From Tricholomella constricta (taxonomy: Eukaryota; Basidiomycota; Agaricomycetes; Agaricales; Lyophyllaceae), in contig JAACJP010000023.1 in assembly GCA_013368375.1 (NCBI GenBank), forward strand, positions 248,001-312,000: DNA of 64,000 nucleotides, read 5' to 3'. Both the position numbers and the translations under genes were made by a program. Below are positions 11,110-24,043 of the stretch, in pieces. The notes beneath the pieces are model-generated. The model did not search any database. It worked only from the letters and a program-made list of their open reading frames with translations, and was not told the origin of the DNA. Within the stretch, counting starts at the first letter, position 1; every line of letters starts with the position of its first letter.

Positions 11110-11763
11110 ATGCTCCGAACAGCTGCTATACGTGTCTCTAGAACAGCTGTTCGACGTAACGCCTATGTGATCGTTTCAAGGCCATCTGTTGCTGCTTTTC
11201 AGGTCCGGTTCGAGAGCACTGCTCCTCCCTCCAAACCACCCTTGACTCCGGAACAACGAGCGCGCAAGGCAGCGCTCGAGCGATCTGATGATCTGCAAAG
11301 GGATTGGGATGCGAAAGAAATTACCTACGCCGAGCTTAAACCCAGAACAAATAGCCCGACACCTGTATGTGCTTGCTATCTTCCTACGCATAATTTGCTC
11401 ACTGTAGTGGGACACACAGGACACCTACTTGATCGACGTGCGCGAACCGGACGAGGTCATTCAAGGAATGATCCCTTCAGCTGTCAACTTGCCACTGTCT
11501 GAGCTTGGAAATTCACTGCATCTCAGTCGTGTCGCATTCCTTGAAAAACATAGTTTCGAGAAGCCGATGAAGAACCAACAGCTTATTTTTTACTGCCGCA
11601 GTGGTAAACGAAGCACGACTGCTAGCGATGTTGCCAAACGTAATGGATTTACGAAGTGCGTCCCGTTTCTCTGCGCAAACTATAGCATTCATTTAGTTTG
11701 CGCAGTATTCTGAATTATAAAGGGTCATGGCTTGAATGGGTTGAGAAGGAGAACAAACAGTAG
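11110..11763 (+). CDS. Single-domain mitochondrial rhodanese protein
   Basis: The presequence is strongly mitochondrial (MLRTAAIRVSRTAVRRNAYV, with an SRPSVAAFQVRFES junction). A charged linker comes next, then one rhodanese domain: YLIDVREPDEVIQGMIPSAV, NLPLSELG, and the catalytic loop FYCRSGKRSTTA with its Cys. The last exon reads GFTNILNYKGSWLEWVEKEN and ends at TAG 11761-11763. Three exons are joined by short introns near 11365-11415 and 11657-11709. The CRSGKRS loop is typical of single-domain thiosulfate:glutathione-type sulfurtransferases. The precise substrate is not shown by sequence. At about 160 residues it is complete. Confidence 0.9.
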
Positions 11764-11934
11764 ACGTGTGTACATATGAGATGCGTTTTCCTTTGTACTA
11801 CGCATCGAAAAAACACGACGTTGGGCAGGCACAATTTCGGGTTCTTGTTATGGGTCTTGGCAGGTTAATCAGCCAATCGCATAATTCCGTTCCGCATAAA
11901 GGACTCAACACTTGACCCCAACAAACATTGCGCC

Positions 11935-11942
11935 TATAAAAG
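11935..11942 (+). promoter_or_regulatory. TATA box candidate
   Basis: TATAAAAG is followed about 30 bp on by a pyrimidine-rich leader (CTTCCTTTTCCTTCCGTCTC), the pattern of a strongly expressed fungal promoter reading rightward. The gene it serves is uncertain; the frame at 12331 is the only candidate nearby. Confidence 0.45.
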
Positions 11943-12330
11943 ACAAAACCCCTTGCTTTGATCTGTTGCTTCCTTTTCCTTCCGTCTCTGACCTTTTCCG
12001 TGGCTTCATTTCCATCTCTCCTCTTACAACCCGTATTCTCGATTTGCTTCGATGTTCCCTTTGGATCAAACGATCTTCCATCATCTATGGGCTGCATAAC
12101 ATCTTGAACGTGGACACCTCTAGCGTGTGCCGATGTAAGTTGGATAAAATAAAATATCCAGTGGTCTGTCTGTCTCGTACGTTTGCATTTATGTCTTTCT
12201 ATTTGCAGTTCCCTCTGGTGATTTCACTCGACTAGTCGCGTCTCGCTTGCCCCTCTTCTGGATGGTTTAATCAAGGGTCTTTTGACTGTGTCCCCTCGTC
12301 GTCGTCCCCCTCGTCCTCCCTTCGAGCTTT

Positions 12331-12714
12331 ATGTTGGGGTTAACGTCATCCAACCACCCTATTTCACACCCACCGTCGCGGTCATCCCCTGTCTCCATCG
12401 TTAGCGATCACTACCACACGACTATATCTCCAAGTCATACTTGGCCACCTCAGCATCACCAACTCTCCTTGCCCTCGACGACCATCGATACGCTTCCCAT
12501 CGATCTTCCCACGCCTAGTCACAAGGTTCAAGTTCCCGAGTCAAACGAGGCACCGTCTTTGACTCGGGGAACGTCAAAGCAATCTGCCGCGCACGCGATG
12601 GTCTTGGATGATATTTGTAATGGTCAAAGTAACAGTTTCACCATGTGGTACGAACGAAGGTGCTTGAAGCGCCCCGACTTGCCTGTACAGTGCACATTGC
12701 TACGGAAAATTTGA
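12331..12714 (+). CDS. Possible small Ser/Pro/His-rich protein, doubtful
   Basis: An ATG-initiated frame of 127 residues starts MLGLTSSNHPISHPPSRSSP and ends LPVQCTLLRKI. The first two thirds are rich in Ser, Pro, Thr and His, as seen in disordered regulators. No domain is visible. A TATA-like box and a candidate leader intron lie upstream, which is the main reason to list it. It could equally be a chance frame in a transcript leader. Confidence 0.2.
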   Translation: MLGLTSSNHPISHPPSRSSPVSIVSDHYHTTISPSHTWPPQHHQLSLPSTTIDTLPIDLPTPSHKVQVPESNEAPSLTRGTSKQSAAHAMVLDDICNGQSNSFTMWYERRCLKRPDLPVQCTLLRKI

Positions 12715-13435
12715 ACTGGAGAGCTTTTCGGCCACAGCCAGACATTCAGAGTCGAAATACTCACAGACTTTCGGAGCGAATGTCATCGGCCAAAATTCCC
12801 CCAGTCTCTTGCACCGCTTTCGTAGCTCTCCAACATGCATTCATTGTCAATGAATCCGACGGAACCTGGATTTTACAATCTGTAGCCGAAAGAATGTACA
12901 CGTCAAGTTGGAAGTAAGTAAATTTGGCGGGGTGATCTGTCTTAGTCCTTATACTAAGTCGCGAGGCTCGCCCTGATGCGAAACGAATAAAAATATAACT
13001 CTACTCTCACATACGCTGCTAAGTATACAGTTTGTGTGTCATTCGTCACAGAAGGCGGATTTGGAGACTCTTTAGCCGAGTCAGAGAGCTCACTCCTAAC
13101 CTCACTCCCTACTATTTCTCAAATGTTATGCACTTCCGTCTCCGGTGAACATACATCGCAGCACCTGATTTTCAAATAGTTTCAAATACCTGAAAATTGA
13201 GAATGTATTTGGTTGATAACGTTACGGAAGCGTGAGGAGAGCAATATGTATAGGAAAACTGAGAAAGGAGGATGACCACGGATTTTAGAGTGAGGACGTG
13301 CGTTTCCAGATACGACGGGCGTTCGGGATGTGCCGATCGCTTACCAATCAATCATCCTCCGGTCAACGACAGCGTCAACAACTAAGATTTTTGCTCTCGA
13401 CCTCCGAGTCACCACGGCCAACGGAGCCACCGACT

Positions 13436-16400
13436 ATGATATTTGATCCCTCTACTGCTCCGCATCTGAAGCCATGGCTTGTCAGAACCCTAGAACCTAT
13501 GTACGCGCTATATTTCCCTTTTTCACCAGAAACGACTGACAACTCATTGTCGTAGATGCGATGCTGAACCAGGAGCACTCGCTGACTATATTCTCGCTTT
13601 ACTCAAGCATAATGTCCCGGAAAGTGAAATGCGGAAGGAGCTAGCAGTACAGCTTGATGAGTTCTTGGAAAATGGTACGTGGAACGACTCCTGGCCGTTT
13701 TGGCTGACGCTCATTCCTTCCTCAACAACAGCCGAATGCTCCTCATTTATCGATACATTATTCACGGTCCTCCGAACAAAATCTTACTTACCGTACTCTG
13801 CCGCCTCCCCATCCTCGCCTTCTTTCGGCCCAAAAAACCTTGACACCGGAATCCCGATTCCTTTGGACGGACTCTTATCCCCCTCGCTATCTCAAACACC
13901 TGATCGAAGTCTAAAAAGAAGCAGCGAGAACGACGAGCGAGATGGTCGACCCCCAGCCAAAGGACCACGCCTAAACACGGAAGGACAGTTTTCGCGTTAC
14001 ACAAATGGTCATGGTGGTAGACCAGAAAACCGGTCGACGGGTGGATGGGGAGGTCGTGGGGAAAGGCCTGCTGCAACTGGGTACAGAGATGGCATGGATA
14101 TGTATGGGGGTGGCATGATGATGCCGGGAGGAATGGTAATGTCAGGGATGAACGCGCCGATGGGTCAGATGAACGGTCGTCGTCAACAGGTCTATCAACC
14201 GCCAGATCAGAAACGCGGGATCTGCAGAGACTATCACAGTGAGTACTTTTTCTACCTTTTGCTCACTTACTTGTTTGACCATGCACCGTTTAGACAACGG
14301 GTACTGTGCACGGGGAGCAATGTGCAAATACAGCCATGGGGAGGATGCTGTTGTGCCTGGCATCTACCCAATGAACCCGGCCATGCCAGTACCATTCATG
14401 CCCATGTTCGCTGGAGGTCTTTTCGGAATGGGTGGTGGAATTGGTGCAGCTTACGACCCTCACGAAGCGCGGATGGACATGCGGCCGATGGCTGGCCGTA
14501 ACCAACGGGCACCCTTGCTACCTCGAATACAACAAGAGGATGGAAGCCAGATTGTCCATAGCACAAACGCCTCTGGAGAACTTCCAGTTATTCAAGACTT
14601 GACTCCCATGTCCCATGACTCGGACAACACGCATCCTAATGCACCCACCCATCCGGAATCGCAGAACCAACCCAATCCCAGTTCTCAACTACCGCAACCG
14701 CTGCCTCAGCCCGAAGGTCATGATGGATCTGGGTTTGGGGCCATGCAATCCGGAGGAATGAACGGACAGCCGTACATGCCGATGAAACCTTCGATGGATG
14801 TGGATATGAATCCTCAGATGGATATGGGGCCACCCAGAAATCATCATCACAGTGGTAATACTCGGCCGTCGAGAGGGGGTGGTAGAGGTCGAGGCGGCAC
14901 ATTCGGTGGGGAAATTCATAACTTCCGGCCTGAACGCCGGAACGACAAAACGCTGGTGGTGGAAAAGATACCAGAAGACAAGTTGACCCTCGAGCATGTC
15001 AACGGATGGTTCAAACGGTTTGGGACCGTCACAAATGTTGCCATCGACAGCATGAATGGCAAAGCCTTGATCAGCTTTACCAACCACGACGAGGCCTACG
15101 CTGCTTGGAAGTCGGAGGATGCTGTTTTTAACAATCGCTTCGTCAAACTTTTCTGGCACCGTCCGATGGAGGGGCATGGTCAGGTGGGCTCCAGGATGTT
15201 GGCAGCTTCGGCGCCGCTAGTCGCGAATATTTCGACGAAAGAAACTGGAATTGCTCCTCGGCCTGTCGCGACATCTTCGAAACTATTGCCACCTCGGAAA
15301 CCTTCGACAGCTACCGCTGCGAGTGCCCTCGCAGCGAAACAGCAGCTACTGGAACAGCAAATTGCCGAACAGAAGTCGTTAATGGCCTCATTGGACACTG
15401 CGTCCCCCGAGGAGAAGAAGACGATCATGGCTCGTCTTCGGAAGTTGGGAGAAGAAATGAAACCAATACCTACGATAACACCGGAGCCTTCGACGGTTAA
15501 AGCAAGTGTTGGGATGGGCGACCAGCAGAAGAAGGAGCGGGAGCGGCTGGATAAAGAGCTTGAGATGCATAACACGACTTCCCTTGTGGAAGGAGAAGAG
15601 AACACTGAGAACTTGAAGGCGAAACTCGAGAGACTCAAGGCGGAGGTATGCATGGTATATCTGATATCGGAAACCTCGCTGACGTTACGGTGTCTAGGCT
15701 GCCAGCCTTGGGATTCCCGACGTCGCTACAGAGCCCTCGTACGGAGGTGGTTATCGCCCGTACCGTGGCCGTGGGCGAGGAGCTCGTGGCTATCGCGGAG
15801 CAATGCGGGGTGGACCTTTGCTGCGAGCCAGCATGAAACTGGATAATCGTCCAAAGAAGCTACTAGTGAAGGGTGTTCGTGAGGAGGGCACTCAGGCTTT
15901 GCGTGACTGGTTTGAGGTCCGTACCGCTCATCTATGTTTTCGGTGTATCATGGGCTGACGAGCCGTCCATTTCCAGACAACTGGACAGATGGAGTCCTTT
16001 GAAAAGAGCGAGTCTGGAGATATCATCGTTGTATTTAAAAGCCGCGCTGCGGCAGAACAGGTTCGTTCGCTTATAGTTCGATCTCGGTAACACAAAACTA
16101 AGTGCAACTTCTGCAGGGATTAGCCAAGGGGAACAACGTTCCTACCGTGGGGCAGGTTCAAATTACATGGTACTCAGGCAAAGCACCTGCGGCTGCCCCA
16201 AAGATTGCCTCTCCAGGAGTTGGTGCACCATCTCAAGCACCGGATGTTACGATGAAGGATGCGCCTCGGCTGCACTCTCCAGACCCTTCACATTCCCCTC
16301 ATGGGCAGGATGAGGAAGTCATTGCAAGTGGCTGGGGCGAAGAAGGTGATGGAGAGGACGGAATGGGTATGTTATGACCGCGTCACCTTTTTTACTTGGG

Positions 16401-16483
16401 CTTCTCTGTATTGTTCTGTAGGATATCATCCAATCATCGGTCAACACAGACCATCGTCTAGCACCGTGTCTATCCTCTTGTGA
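13436..16483 (+). CDS. RBM26/27-type RNA-binding protein (PWI-like, CCCH finger, RRM)
   Basis: Starts MIFDPSTAPHLKPWLVRTLE with a PWI-like N-terminal helix bundle (CDAEPGALADYILALLKHNV). A disordered Gly/Met-rich segment follows, then one CCCH finger spaced CX8CX5CX3H (GICRDYH...CKYSH, joined across an intron at about 14237-14293), then an RRM starting NDKTLVVEKIPEDKLTLEHV. Next come an Ala/Gln/Glu coiled coil (AKQQLLEQQIAEQKSLMASL) and a second, degenerate RRM-like segment (KKLLVKGVREEGTQALRDWF). This order matches RBM26/RBM27 and the fission yeast Rmn1 family, which work in nuclear RNA surveillance with the MTREC/PAXT complexes. The final splice is uncertain: splicing at 16368-16421 gives a stop at 16483, while no splicing gives GMGML and a stop at 16377. 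Confidence 0.88.
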
Positions 16484-17105
16484 TACCTGTGTAAGACGGT
16501 AAAAAATATGTCCTGCTTTTCCTTTCTGAGAAAAATGACCCAGTCGAGGTCTCATGTGTTGCACAAAGAGAATTCAAAATTGAAGTCTATCAGGTTGTGC
16601 TCGATCGTATAGGCTCCCGCATCCCTTCTGGCTATATCATCACAATATCTTCGGGTTTCTTGGCGAGAAACGATGTGATTTTTGCAGCTTCTCTCAATGT
16701 GCAATTCACCTCAAGACGAGCTCGGCGTAGCTTTCCATGAAACTCGGGAGGCAAACGCTACTCTAGCAATGGAAATATGATGCGCCGAAAGAAAGCTGCA
16801 GGTTTGAAATGGGCGCGAAAAAGAGCCTCATAGTAGCGAACATATAGGTATTTGTCATCAAGCATGTCCTCTCGAATAACAGGAATGAGTAGTGGCGGAA
16901 AAAAAAACAGCCTCAGCGGCCAGAGCGCGGCAGTGAGATACGTTGAATGCTTGAAGGGATGAGCGTGCGCTGGCCAGATACTTAGGCGATGATCTCGACG
17001 TGACTGTCAAGTGACTCAACGAATTCAAGTTTATTCCACGCCGGAACTTCAACGGAACTTGGAACTCAAGTACTCTTCTCCCCGGCTCATCCTGTCACAA
17101 GCAAC
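16484..17105. other. Intergenic
   Basis: About 620 bp with no gene recognised. It should hold the 3' end of the RBM26-like gene and the promoter of the aminotransferase gene. Short A-rich runs near 16900 are unremarkable. Confidence 0.4.
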
Positions 17106-18868
17106 ATGTCCCTCCTACTCAGGCGCTTCGCGCCCGCCTCGCATGTAAGATGGGGTGCTTTGACCGTCGCTGGTAGTCGCCATATGAGCAAAGTCGGCGA
17201 AGGTACTCCTGACCTCATGACTGGAGAGTTGACTGCCCTTCCTGATATCAATGTCTGTCCATCGTTTCTACTTACTACTTTCGTTTTTCTTATCTTTTGA
17301 TAGGTCTCGCGGCTCGAGATAACGCGGAACCCCAAGCCTGCCACCCCGCCACCCTCCTCCAGCTTGGTGTTTGGCCACACGTTCGTGAGTCGATGCCCCG
17401 CAAATTAATGAACTACTGAAAACTACGACGGCCGCGTTTCAAGACAGACCATATGTTGACTATTCCTTGGGACTTATTGTCGGGGTGGGGAGCACCGCGA
17501 ATCCAGCCATGTTGGTATTTGAATTGGTTTGGCCGCATTCTCTTTTTACTGAGCTCTTTCCGCGCTTAGATGGACCTCTTGCTTTGGAACCGAGTTCCAC
17601 CGTCCTGCATTACGCCCAAACCCTCTTCGAGGGCATGAAGGCTTACCGCCAAGAAAACGGCAAGGTTACGTTGTTCCGACCCGACATGAACATGAAGCGG
17701 ATGAACAACAGTGCGCGGCGAATTGCATTGCCCGTAAGAACTCCCGAGCAGATATTGACGAGAGGTTGATGGATTTCATTAGAACTTTGACGGCGACGCT
17801 TTGCTGGAACTGATCAAAGAACTCGTCCGCATCGACAAACATTGGATACCAAAAGAACCAGGCCATAGTCTGTATATTCGGCCTACTTTAAGTACTACAA
17901 GCCCACTTCCTGTTATCTCCTATGGTACTGATTGGGCCCCTTCAGTCGGCACGCAAAAGGCAATCGGCGTAGGACCGCCCAACGAGGCTCTCCTTTTTGT
18001 CATCTGCAGCCCTGTTGGACCGTACTACCCCAAAGGGTTTAAACCTGTCTCTCTGTATGGCACCACGGAATACATTCGCGCTGCGCCTGGTGGTGCGTAC
18101 AACATTTTTGAGATTTTGCTTTTTAGACAATTCCCTTTGTGCAGGCACTGGTGCCTACAAGCTGGGCGTCAACTATGCACCTGGGGTGATGCCCCAGAAA
18201 GATGCCGCAGCCAGAGGATATGGACAAAATCTGTGGTTACACGGTCCTGAGCACTACCTAACTGAGGTAAGGTGGACAACACCCATAAATTTCTTCTCAC
18301 AAGTGTCTTCATTCTTAGGTTGGGACGATGAACTTGTTTGTTGTCTTCAAAAAAGACAACGGTGGTAAGTCGTCCATTATAGCCATTTTTTCCTCTGACA
18401 TCGACCTGTCTGCCTCACTGTCAGCCTTTGAGCTGGTTACGCCACCGTTGGATGGCATGATCCTTCCGGGTGTCACCCGTAACTCGGTTATTTCACTCGC
18501 TCGAGACCACGCGGCCGGTAAATCACGGTTAGCGAACCTGCCAGAAAACTTGGTTGTGTCGGAAAGAGCGGTCACAATGAAGGAAGTTCAAGAGGCCTCT
18601 AAATCAGGTCGCCTGGTTGAATTATTTGGAGCAGGTGACATCGCCTGTTTTCTAGTTTTTTACCTTATTGAAACAACTTCCCCTTTGCTGCGCAGGTACT
18701 GCCGTCGTCATTAGCCCAGTCGACAGGATTGGGTACCTTGGAGAGGACGTCCATATTCCAACAGGAGAGGATGGCATGGGACCCGTTTCTAGGCCCCTCT
18801 GGACAGAGTTAGTTGGCAGACAGACTGGTACAATTCCCAGTGACTGGAGTGTAACCGTCACCAACTAA
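17106..18868 (+). CDS. Branched-chain amino acid aminotransferase, mitochondrial
   Basis: Class IV PLP aminotransferase that interconverts Leu, Ile and Val with their 2-oxo acids. The N-terminus [20 protein letters not shown] is a mitochondrial presequence. Family blocks follow in order across about ten exons: [83 protein letters not shown]. The PLP-lysine loop is [20 protein letters not shown], with Lys in YKLG, then [16 protein letters not shown] and [20 protein letters not shown]. The C-terminus reads [16 protein letters not shown]. The start at 17106 gives the only targeting peptide. The length, near 390-400 residues, is usual. Cytosolic isoforms lack the presequence, so the mitochondrial assignment is moderate inference. 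Confidence 0.94.
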
Positions 18869-21800
18869 GCTTTGCCTCTGGGATCTGACACGAATCTAAA
18901 CATGATCTAGTGGATGGATAGAGTTTTATCACTATGCCGAATTTGACTGTCGTGATCGTATCAGTATTGTCTCTCCAATGAGTTACGAGCCCTTTTTACC
19001 GGTTGCGCTTTTCTTCTCTTGCTATGTCAACCTTCCGAAATATCTGCATCTTCATTTTGACGGTACGATACAGTAAGGCTTCGCATCTGCAACCATTACG
19101 GTCATGTCTCTCGAACGCTGGACCCCAGTTTCCTTCGGCTTCCATTCAGTTACTCCAAAGGCGCGTATTCGCAACAGGAGTATTTGTCACTGGGATTAAC
19201 CGGCGTAGCGAACGCAAATTTATTGTCTGCGGCGAAGTGGCATGCCGGGGCGCGCCCTCAACCATATCGTGCCCAAGAATTGAGACCGAAATTAGGTGTT
19301 TGTATCTTATAAGTACCTACTGAACTCGCGCAACAGGGAGCCTTTCGTGCGAGGCGGGCAAGTCTGTAGGGGTTGCACGAGACGCGCAGCGGCTTCCTGT
19401 TGTGCAAACTCATACATCCGCCGAGCACCGCAGTTGCGTTGATTTCCATTATATCTTTCATTAACCACCCGACCGGTCGAAGTGATCGCCTTCTGGTCCA
19501 TTAAACTGACCTGCGTGGTCGTCATGTAACTCTTGATCATGAGCAACTATTTTATAAGGGGGGCAAAGAGACAAGTGATCGTTATTCTGGTGGCGCTTTG
19601 TGTGATGCCATAATCTAGAATATATACGTCGACTATTCACGTCATGTGCAAAGAATATGTACGAAGCAGCAACGCAACTTTGTGGATAAGTCTTGACAGG
19701 TTGGAGCATCGTGCGCAAGGTCAGACACGATGCTACGCGGCGCGGTGCCCAGTTCCTGTTGAGGTGTTACATGGTACACCCTTAAATTTGTGCCGCAGAA
19801 TCTTTGGAGCCTCAGGACCCGGACTGATCATGCATCAGGCAGATTAACCACAAGTGGAGAAGCCGGCGCCGACGTCGGCTCAAGATGCTCGAGGGCAGGG
19901 GATTAGCGAAGATCGGCAACTTGGGAAGCGTCGCTACCTGCAATGCGCGCTCCACCGCCAGGATGACGACTGGCTAGAGTCTCGTTCAAGTCGGAAGGGC
20001 TAGCGATGATGGTTCGCCAACTCTGGTACCGTGCCCAAGAGAACAGATAGATAGACTGATTGGGAACCAGTACCAAGAGGATCTGCGCAAACGGTTCGGA
20101 GATAGTATGGCAAAGATGTTTTTGGGATATACGGCATTGAACAGAAATCTATTCAAACGCTTAGTGAGTAGGGATCGTCCAAACTTTAACTTTGGGACCA
20201 GCTAAGCGTTTTGGAAAGCGGGGTAACTGGAAAGATAAATGCGCCTTACCCGCACCTAGCCTCATTACCAGAACTCTGCGAGCGACTTTTGAAGACAGTC
20301 AATTTACCGCACCGTCTGGTAATGACAGATCTATCGCTATGAACATCTTCCATCAGCTTCCGCCGCAGATATGAAAATCGCGGCTCGCCTGCATCTAAGC
20401 ACTTATTCTGTGGCCTTGAACTGTTCTTATATTTCTGTCGACATGGACTGGTGGGTTTCTGGACGTCCTGAGATTGGAAGAGAATGAAGAGGCGTGGTCT
20501 TTGTCTGGGTGTACCAAGCCCACGAAAGAAATGCCGCTATGAAAGGTTCTAACCCTTGGGATATTTCGATCCGACTAACTTATGTTTCCGTGTAGTAGCA
20601 GCTACTTTATTAGTAGTTAGCCGAACTCAACTCGGAGCTTTCAGGAGAGAGGCAAACCAGGACCGCAGTACGAAGAACACAACGCAGGACTCTGAGTTTT
20701 GAAAAGATGCGGATAAAAACACTTGAGATCACTGCGATAATCCGATGTCGAATGACCGAGAAAGCCAAAAGCAGATAGAGTTTGAACAGGTTTGAACTCA
20801 CCTTGTCGTGATGGTGGTGACTGAGTTTGCAATGTTGGAGCTTGTGCGTTCGAGGAATTTTGGGCTACTTGTTGGTCCTGAGTAGTTTTCAGGAGGATTT
20901 TTGTCAAGTGTGAAAACTCGTGTCGTCTGAACCGTTCACGCTGTTGCGAATGGCCAGGACGAACAAAACGAAATTTTGAGTATTAGCGTTGGCGTTGAGG
21001 CCGGGGGAGCGAAATTTGGATTGTGCGATGTGCGTCAAAAGGAAATACTCCGCGCAGATTTCACAAAATGTGAACGGAAAGCTATCCATTGGCAGTAAGT
21101 GGGATAGATAGATTCAGGCAGGAAGTAGGCGACTGCTATGCTTGCAATGTTTTGTTGGGTATTTTCAGGGTTTCTTTTGGAAATTGCGCTTGTTGTGATG
21201 TTCCCACTCTTCCACACTCCGTTCATCGCCTATTACCAGGTATTTTCTCCCATCTAAGCAAATATCTGGTCAATACAACGCAACGAGATGAATGTTCGAT
21301 GGAGGCGTCACCGATGGATGGCTGAGTCTAAATCCGTACGTTTTTTCGACACAGTCGCCTGCTGTCGGTCACCACTGCCAATTCCACAATCCGTCTTCTA
21401 TTGATTTTCATCGACGGCGCTGGCCCTTACGACGATGACGGGAGTTAACCGCCTGCCACCACAGTCAACAGCACCGCGCCTTCAAACGGCAAGTACGAGC
21501 AGGACAGGATAACGAAGAGGTCGACAGCCCCCCATCTGCCACTGCAACCATCAGCAAGCATTTCGATTTGCAGGATGGCTCACCAAAAACCACCTCGATT
21601 CAAAGTTGAAGGGCGGTGCTCAGAGGAAGCCGGACGTTGAAGAGGTCTTCAGTATGGTCAAAGCCTCTTCAAAGGCATAAATGTGCCTCCTTGCGACTGG
21701 CGCGTGTTCGACTGGATGAGCCTTTTTAAGGACAGGAGCTCGATGCCCACCATGATCAAAATGGCCAGAAAAAATTCGAAACGTTTTTCTACCCGCTGGA

Positions 21801-23190
21801 AAATTCACACCAATGCGGGCAGCCCACATACAATGCGTTGGATATATTTTGGAGAGTGGGGGAACAGCGAGCCAACCACGGGAGGTGCGGGCTTACATTT
21901 CATTCAAGGTTGAGGGCGCTAATCAAATCTTGTTCTTGAAGCTGCCAGGGGGTCTTGCAAATAATTCAAGGCTTGACCCTTGCGACTTGAGGTCCATGGC
22001 GCTGTGGGGAGTTTATCTTGTCTCGACGAGGCTTGATATTGCGTTGAATCTTGCATTCAATTGGAAGGTGGGGCGCCTTGGTCGTTCTGAAATATCACTG
22101 CACTAACCAAGCTCATCGCACAGATGGCATGGACAGGCAATACGCGCTGATTATTCGAGAGTCAGTGGTGTGAAAAGACGAAGAGCGGCGGGCGTGACTC
22201 ATCTACAAATCGGCCCCGCCACGGTCACGTGGTCGTGACATATCCAATTTTGGCGATGAAGTCGCTCGATGTGGTTCATTCCGGGCGTCAGCAGCCAGAA
22301 AGTGAAGCATATGGCTAGAGAGAGCTGAGAGACTCGCACCTGGGGTGGTTCGAGGAAGCAAGGTCCAGGTGAATTGGAGCCGCGGCGTCCCCACGGCCAG
22401 GGCATCTAAGAGGAGACGTACAGAGGCTCTGGCGGTCAGATGGAGGGGTGGCTTCCCTGAGACCTCGTGGAGGTGGTTCACAATTCGCGACGAGGAATGG
22501 TGGACGTAACGCCTGGACCAAGCAGAGTCGAACACCCTCGCGAGCACACTGGGTACCCGTTGGGTATCAGGTGAAGACAACGGCTCTTACCATGCGAAAA
22601 GCGCGAATGGTGAACCTGACCCCAGTTGCCTCGACAGAGGTCAGAATCCCTCTTGACGAAAAGTTACCTGGGATGAGGATCAAGCAGCGGTAAATCATAA
22701 TGGCGTGTGGCGAACCGATCTTGTCAGCCTGGGAAACGCTGCAGCTGGAAGTACCCTGCGGTCGTCGCAAGGTTGATATCGGTACATTTAACCCTCCATG
22801 GCAGCGAGATGTTCAAACACGGACGGTCGTCGCCATATGCCTCCGCTCTCGATTTCAAATTGAATTGAATGTCCCGGCGGAGGCAATTGTTTGCGTAGTT
22901 GGGTCATAATACAGGACGGCACAAACGGCAACCGTCCTACTCTTGGGCGCCTGCGGCAATTGTTTCTGGAACACGGCAGATGGGACGCAGAAGGAAACCC
23001 GGCTGGGGCAATGGGAAAATGTCGACGGCTTTCTGCAATAAGGTTTATATGAGACGAAGGCATAACGTTACGGCTAACAGGCGAATTAGGTATGTAACAC
23101 AATTATTTTAAAGCCCAGTAGCCTTAAAAGCTGCACAGAAAGACTCCGAGTTGCTTTCTATCACCACCACCACCCCGCAATCTCGCCCAC
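18869..23190. other. 4.3-kb gene-poor interval
   Basis: This is one of two large gene-poor stretches in the window. Both strands were read in all frames. Frames are short and interrupted, and none showed a start with a consistent splice chain or a recognisable domain. A 12-bp palindrome GCCGACGTCGGC lies at about 19869. The longest frames (for example 21813-22106) read like neither transposase nor reverse transcriptase. It may be decayed transposon or pseudogene sequence, but I cannot show this. Confidence 0.4.
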
Positions 23191-24043
23191 ATGGACTCTC
23201 ACTCTCATTTGAAAGGCGACTTTGACACGCCCCCTCCCCAGTATCCAGCCGCCAATCAGCCACATCATTTTCACATACCGTCCTTCAACGACGTGATGGC
23301 CTTGTACGAATACGAGGATTCGATCCGCTTGCCCACTTACCAAGCTCGTACCATTCGCCGATATCACCCCTACTGGCGTATTCGCCCTGCAACCCCATTC
23401 GAACGCGATAACAGCGCCAGATACTTTGTACGTCCCTTTCATTACGCTATCCTCGTCTTTTTCCCATCTCTGTCTCTCGGCAGAACACTATTTTTGACGA
23501 ATCAATGGTGGAACTTGACGTACCAGCTGCTGCCCCTCGCCGTGTCCCTGTACGTGTCGTTGTCACTTCGCTTTTCCTACATTCACCTTTGAATATCTAG
23601 ACGCCTTACCAAGCCGCTGCTGCAGCCCAAGGTCACGAGACTACTGGTAGGCTGGAGGCCCTCATCCCACCCGCACCTCTCGGACCTCCCCCTCTGCCTC
23701 CCGCGCCTGCAGGCGCTCTCGCGCATGTCGCTGCCCAAGGTCGCGGTGCGGAAGACGAGACCGTCGACATGGATGAACAGCACCGACGCCGCGTCCATCG
23801 TCTCTGGTATCTAATCGTACGTCCGGGCTTTTTTTTTCCTCTGTTTTTTGCACGTCTGACGCCAGTATGGTGCAGCCCGAGTTTGTAGTCGCCGTCATGC
23901 AGGCATTGGAAGCAGCGTCGCGAGCAGTTGAACTTCCGCTGGCGCTCGCACCTGCACCTGTTGCCGAGGACCTCGATCCCTTGCCCACCCCTCCTCCCAC
24001 GCCGCCGCCCCCGCCTCCTACTACCGACCAGTCTGACAGATGA
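23191..24043 (+). CDS. Proline-rich hypothetical protein
   Basis: Four exons with exact GT..AG joins give a protein of about 225 residues starting MDSHSHLKGDFDTPPPQYPA. An N-terminal folded-looking part (SFNDVMALYEYEDSIRLPTY, RTIRRYHPYWRIRPATPFER) is followed by an Ala/Pro-rich middle, an acidic segment with EDETVDMDEQHRRRVHRLWY, a helix FVVAVMQALEAASRAVELPL, and a C-terminal poly-Pro run. There is no signal peptide or membrane helix. No family was recognised. The consistent splice phases argue for a real gene. Confidence 0.65.

Larger units (their letters stand above)
11764..13435. other. 1.7-kb interval, mostly non-coding
   Basis: It contains a TATA-like box at 11935, a pyrimidine-rich stretch of transcript-leader type after it, a likely intron (GTAAGT near 12134 to TTTGCAG near 12208), and one low-complexity frame at 12331. 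Nothing else recognisable was seen up to the RBM26-like gene. Confidence 0.4.

Noticed and set aside
19975..20005. tRNA-like B box (CGTTCAAGTC)
   Set aside because: The flanking bases cannot form a T stem or an acceptor stem, and no A box lies upstream.
22515..22550. tRNA-like B box on the minus strand (GTTCGACTC)
   Set aside because: The stem bases do not pair and there is no cloverleaf.
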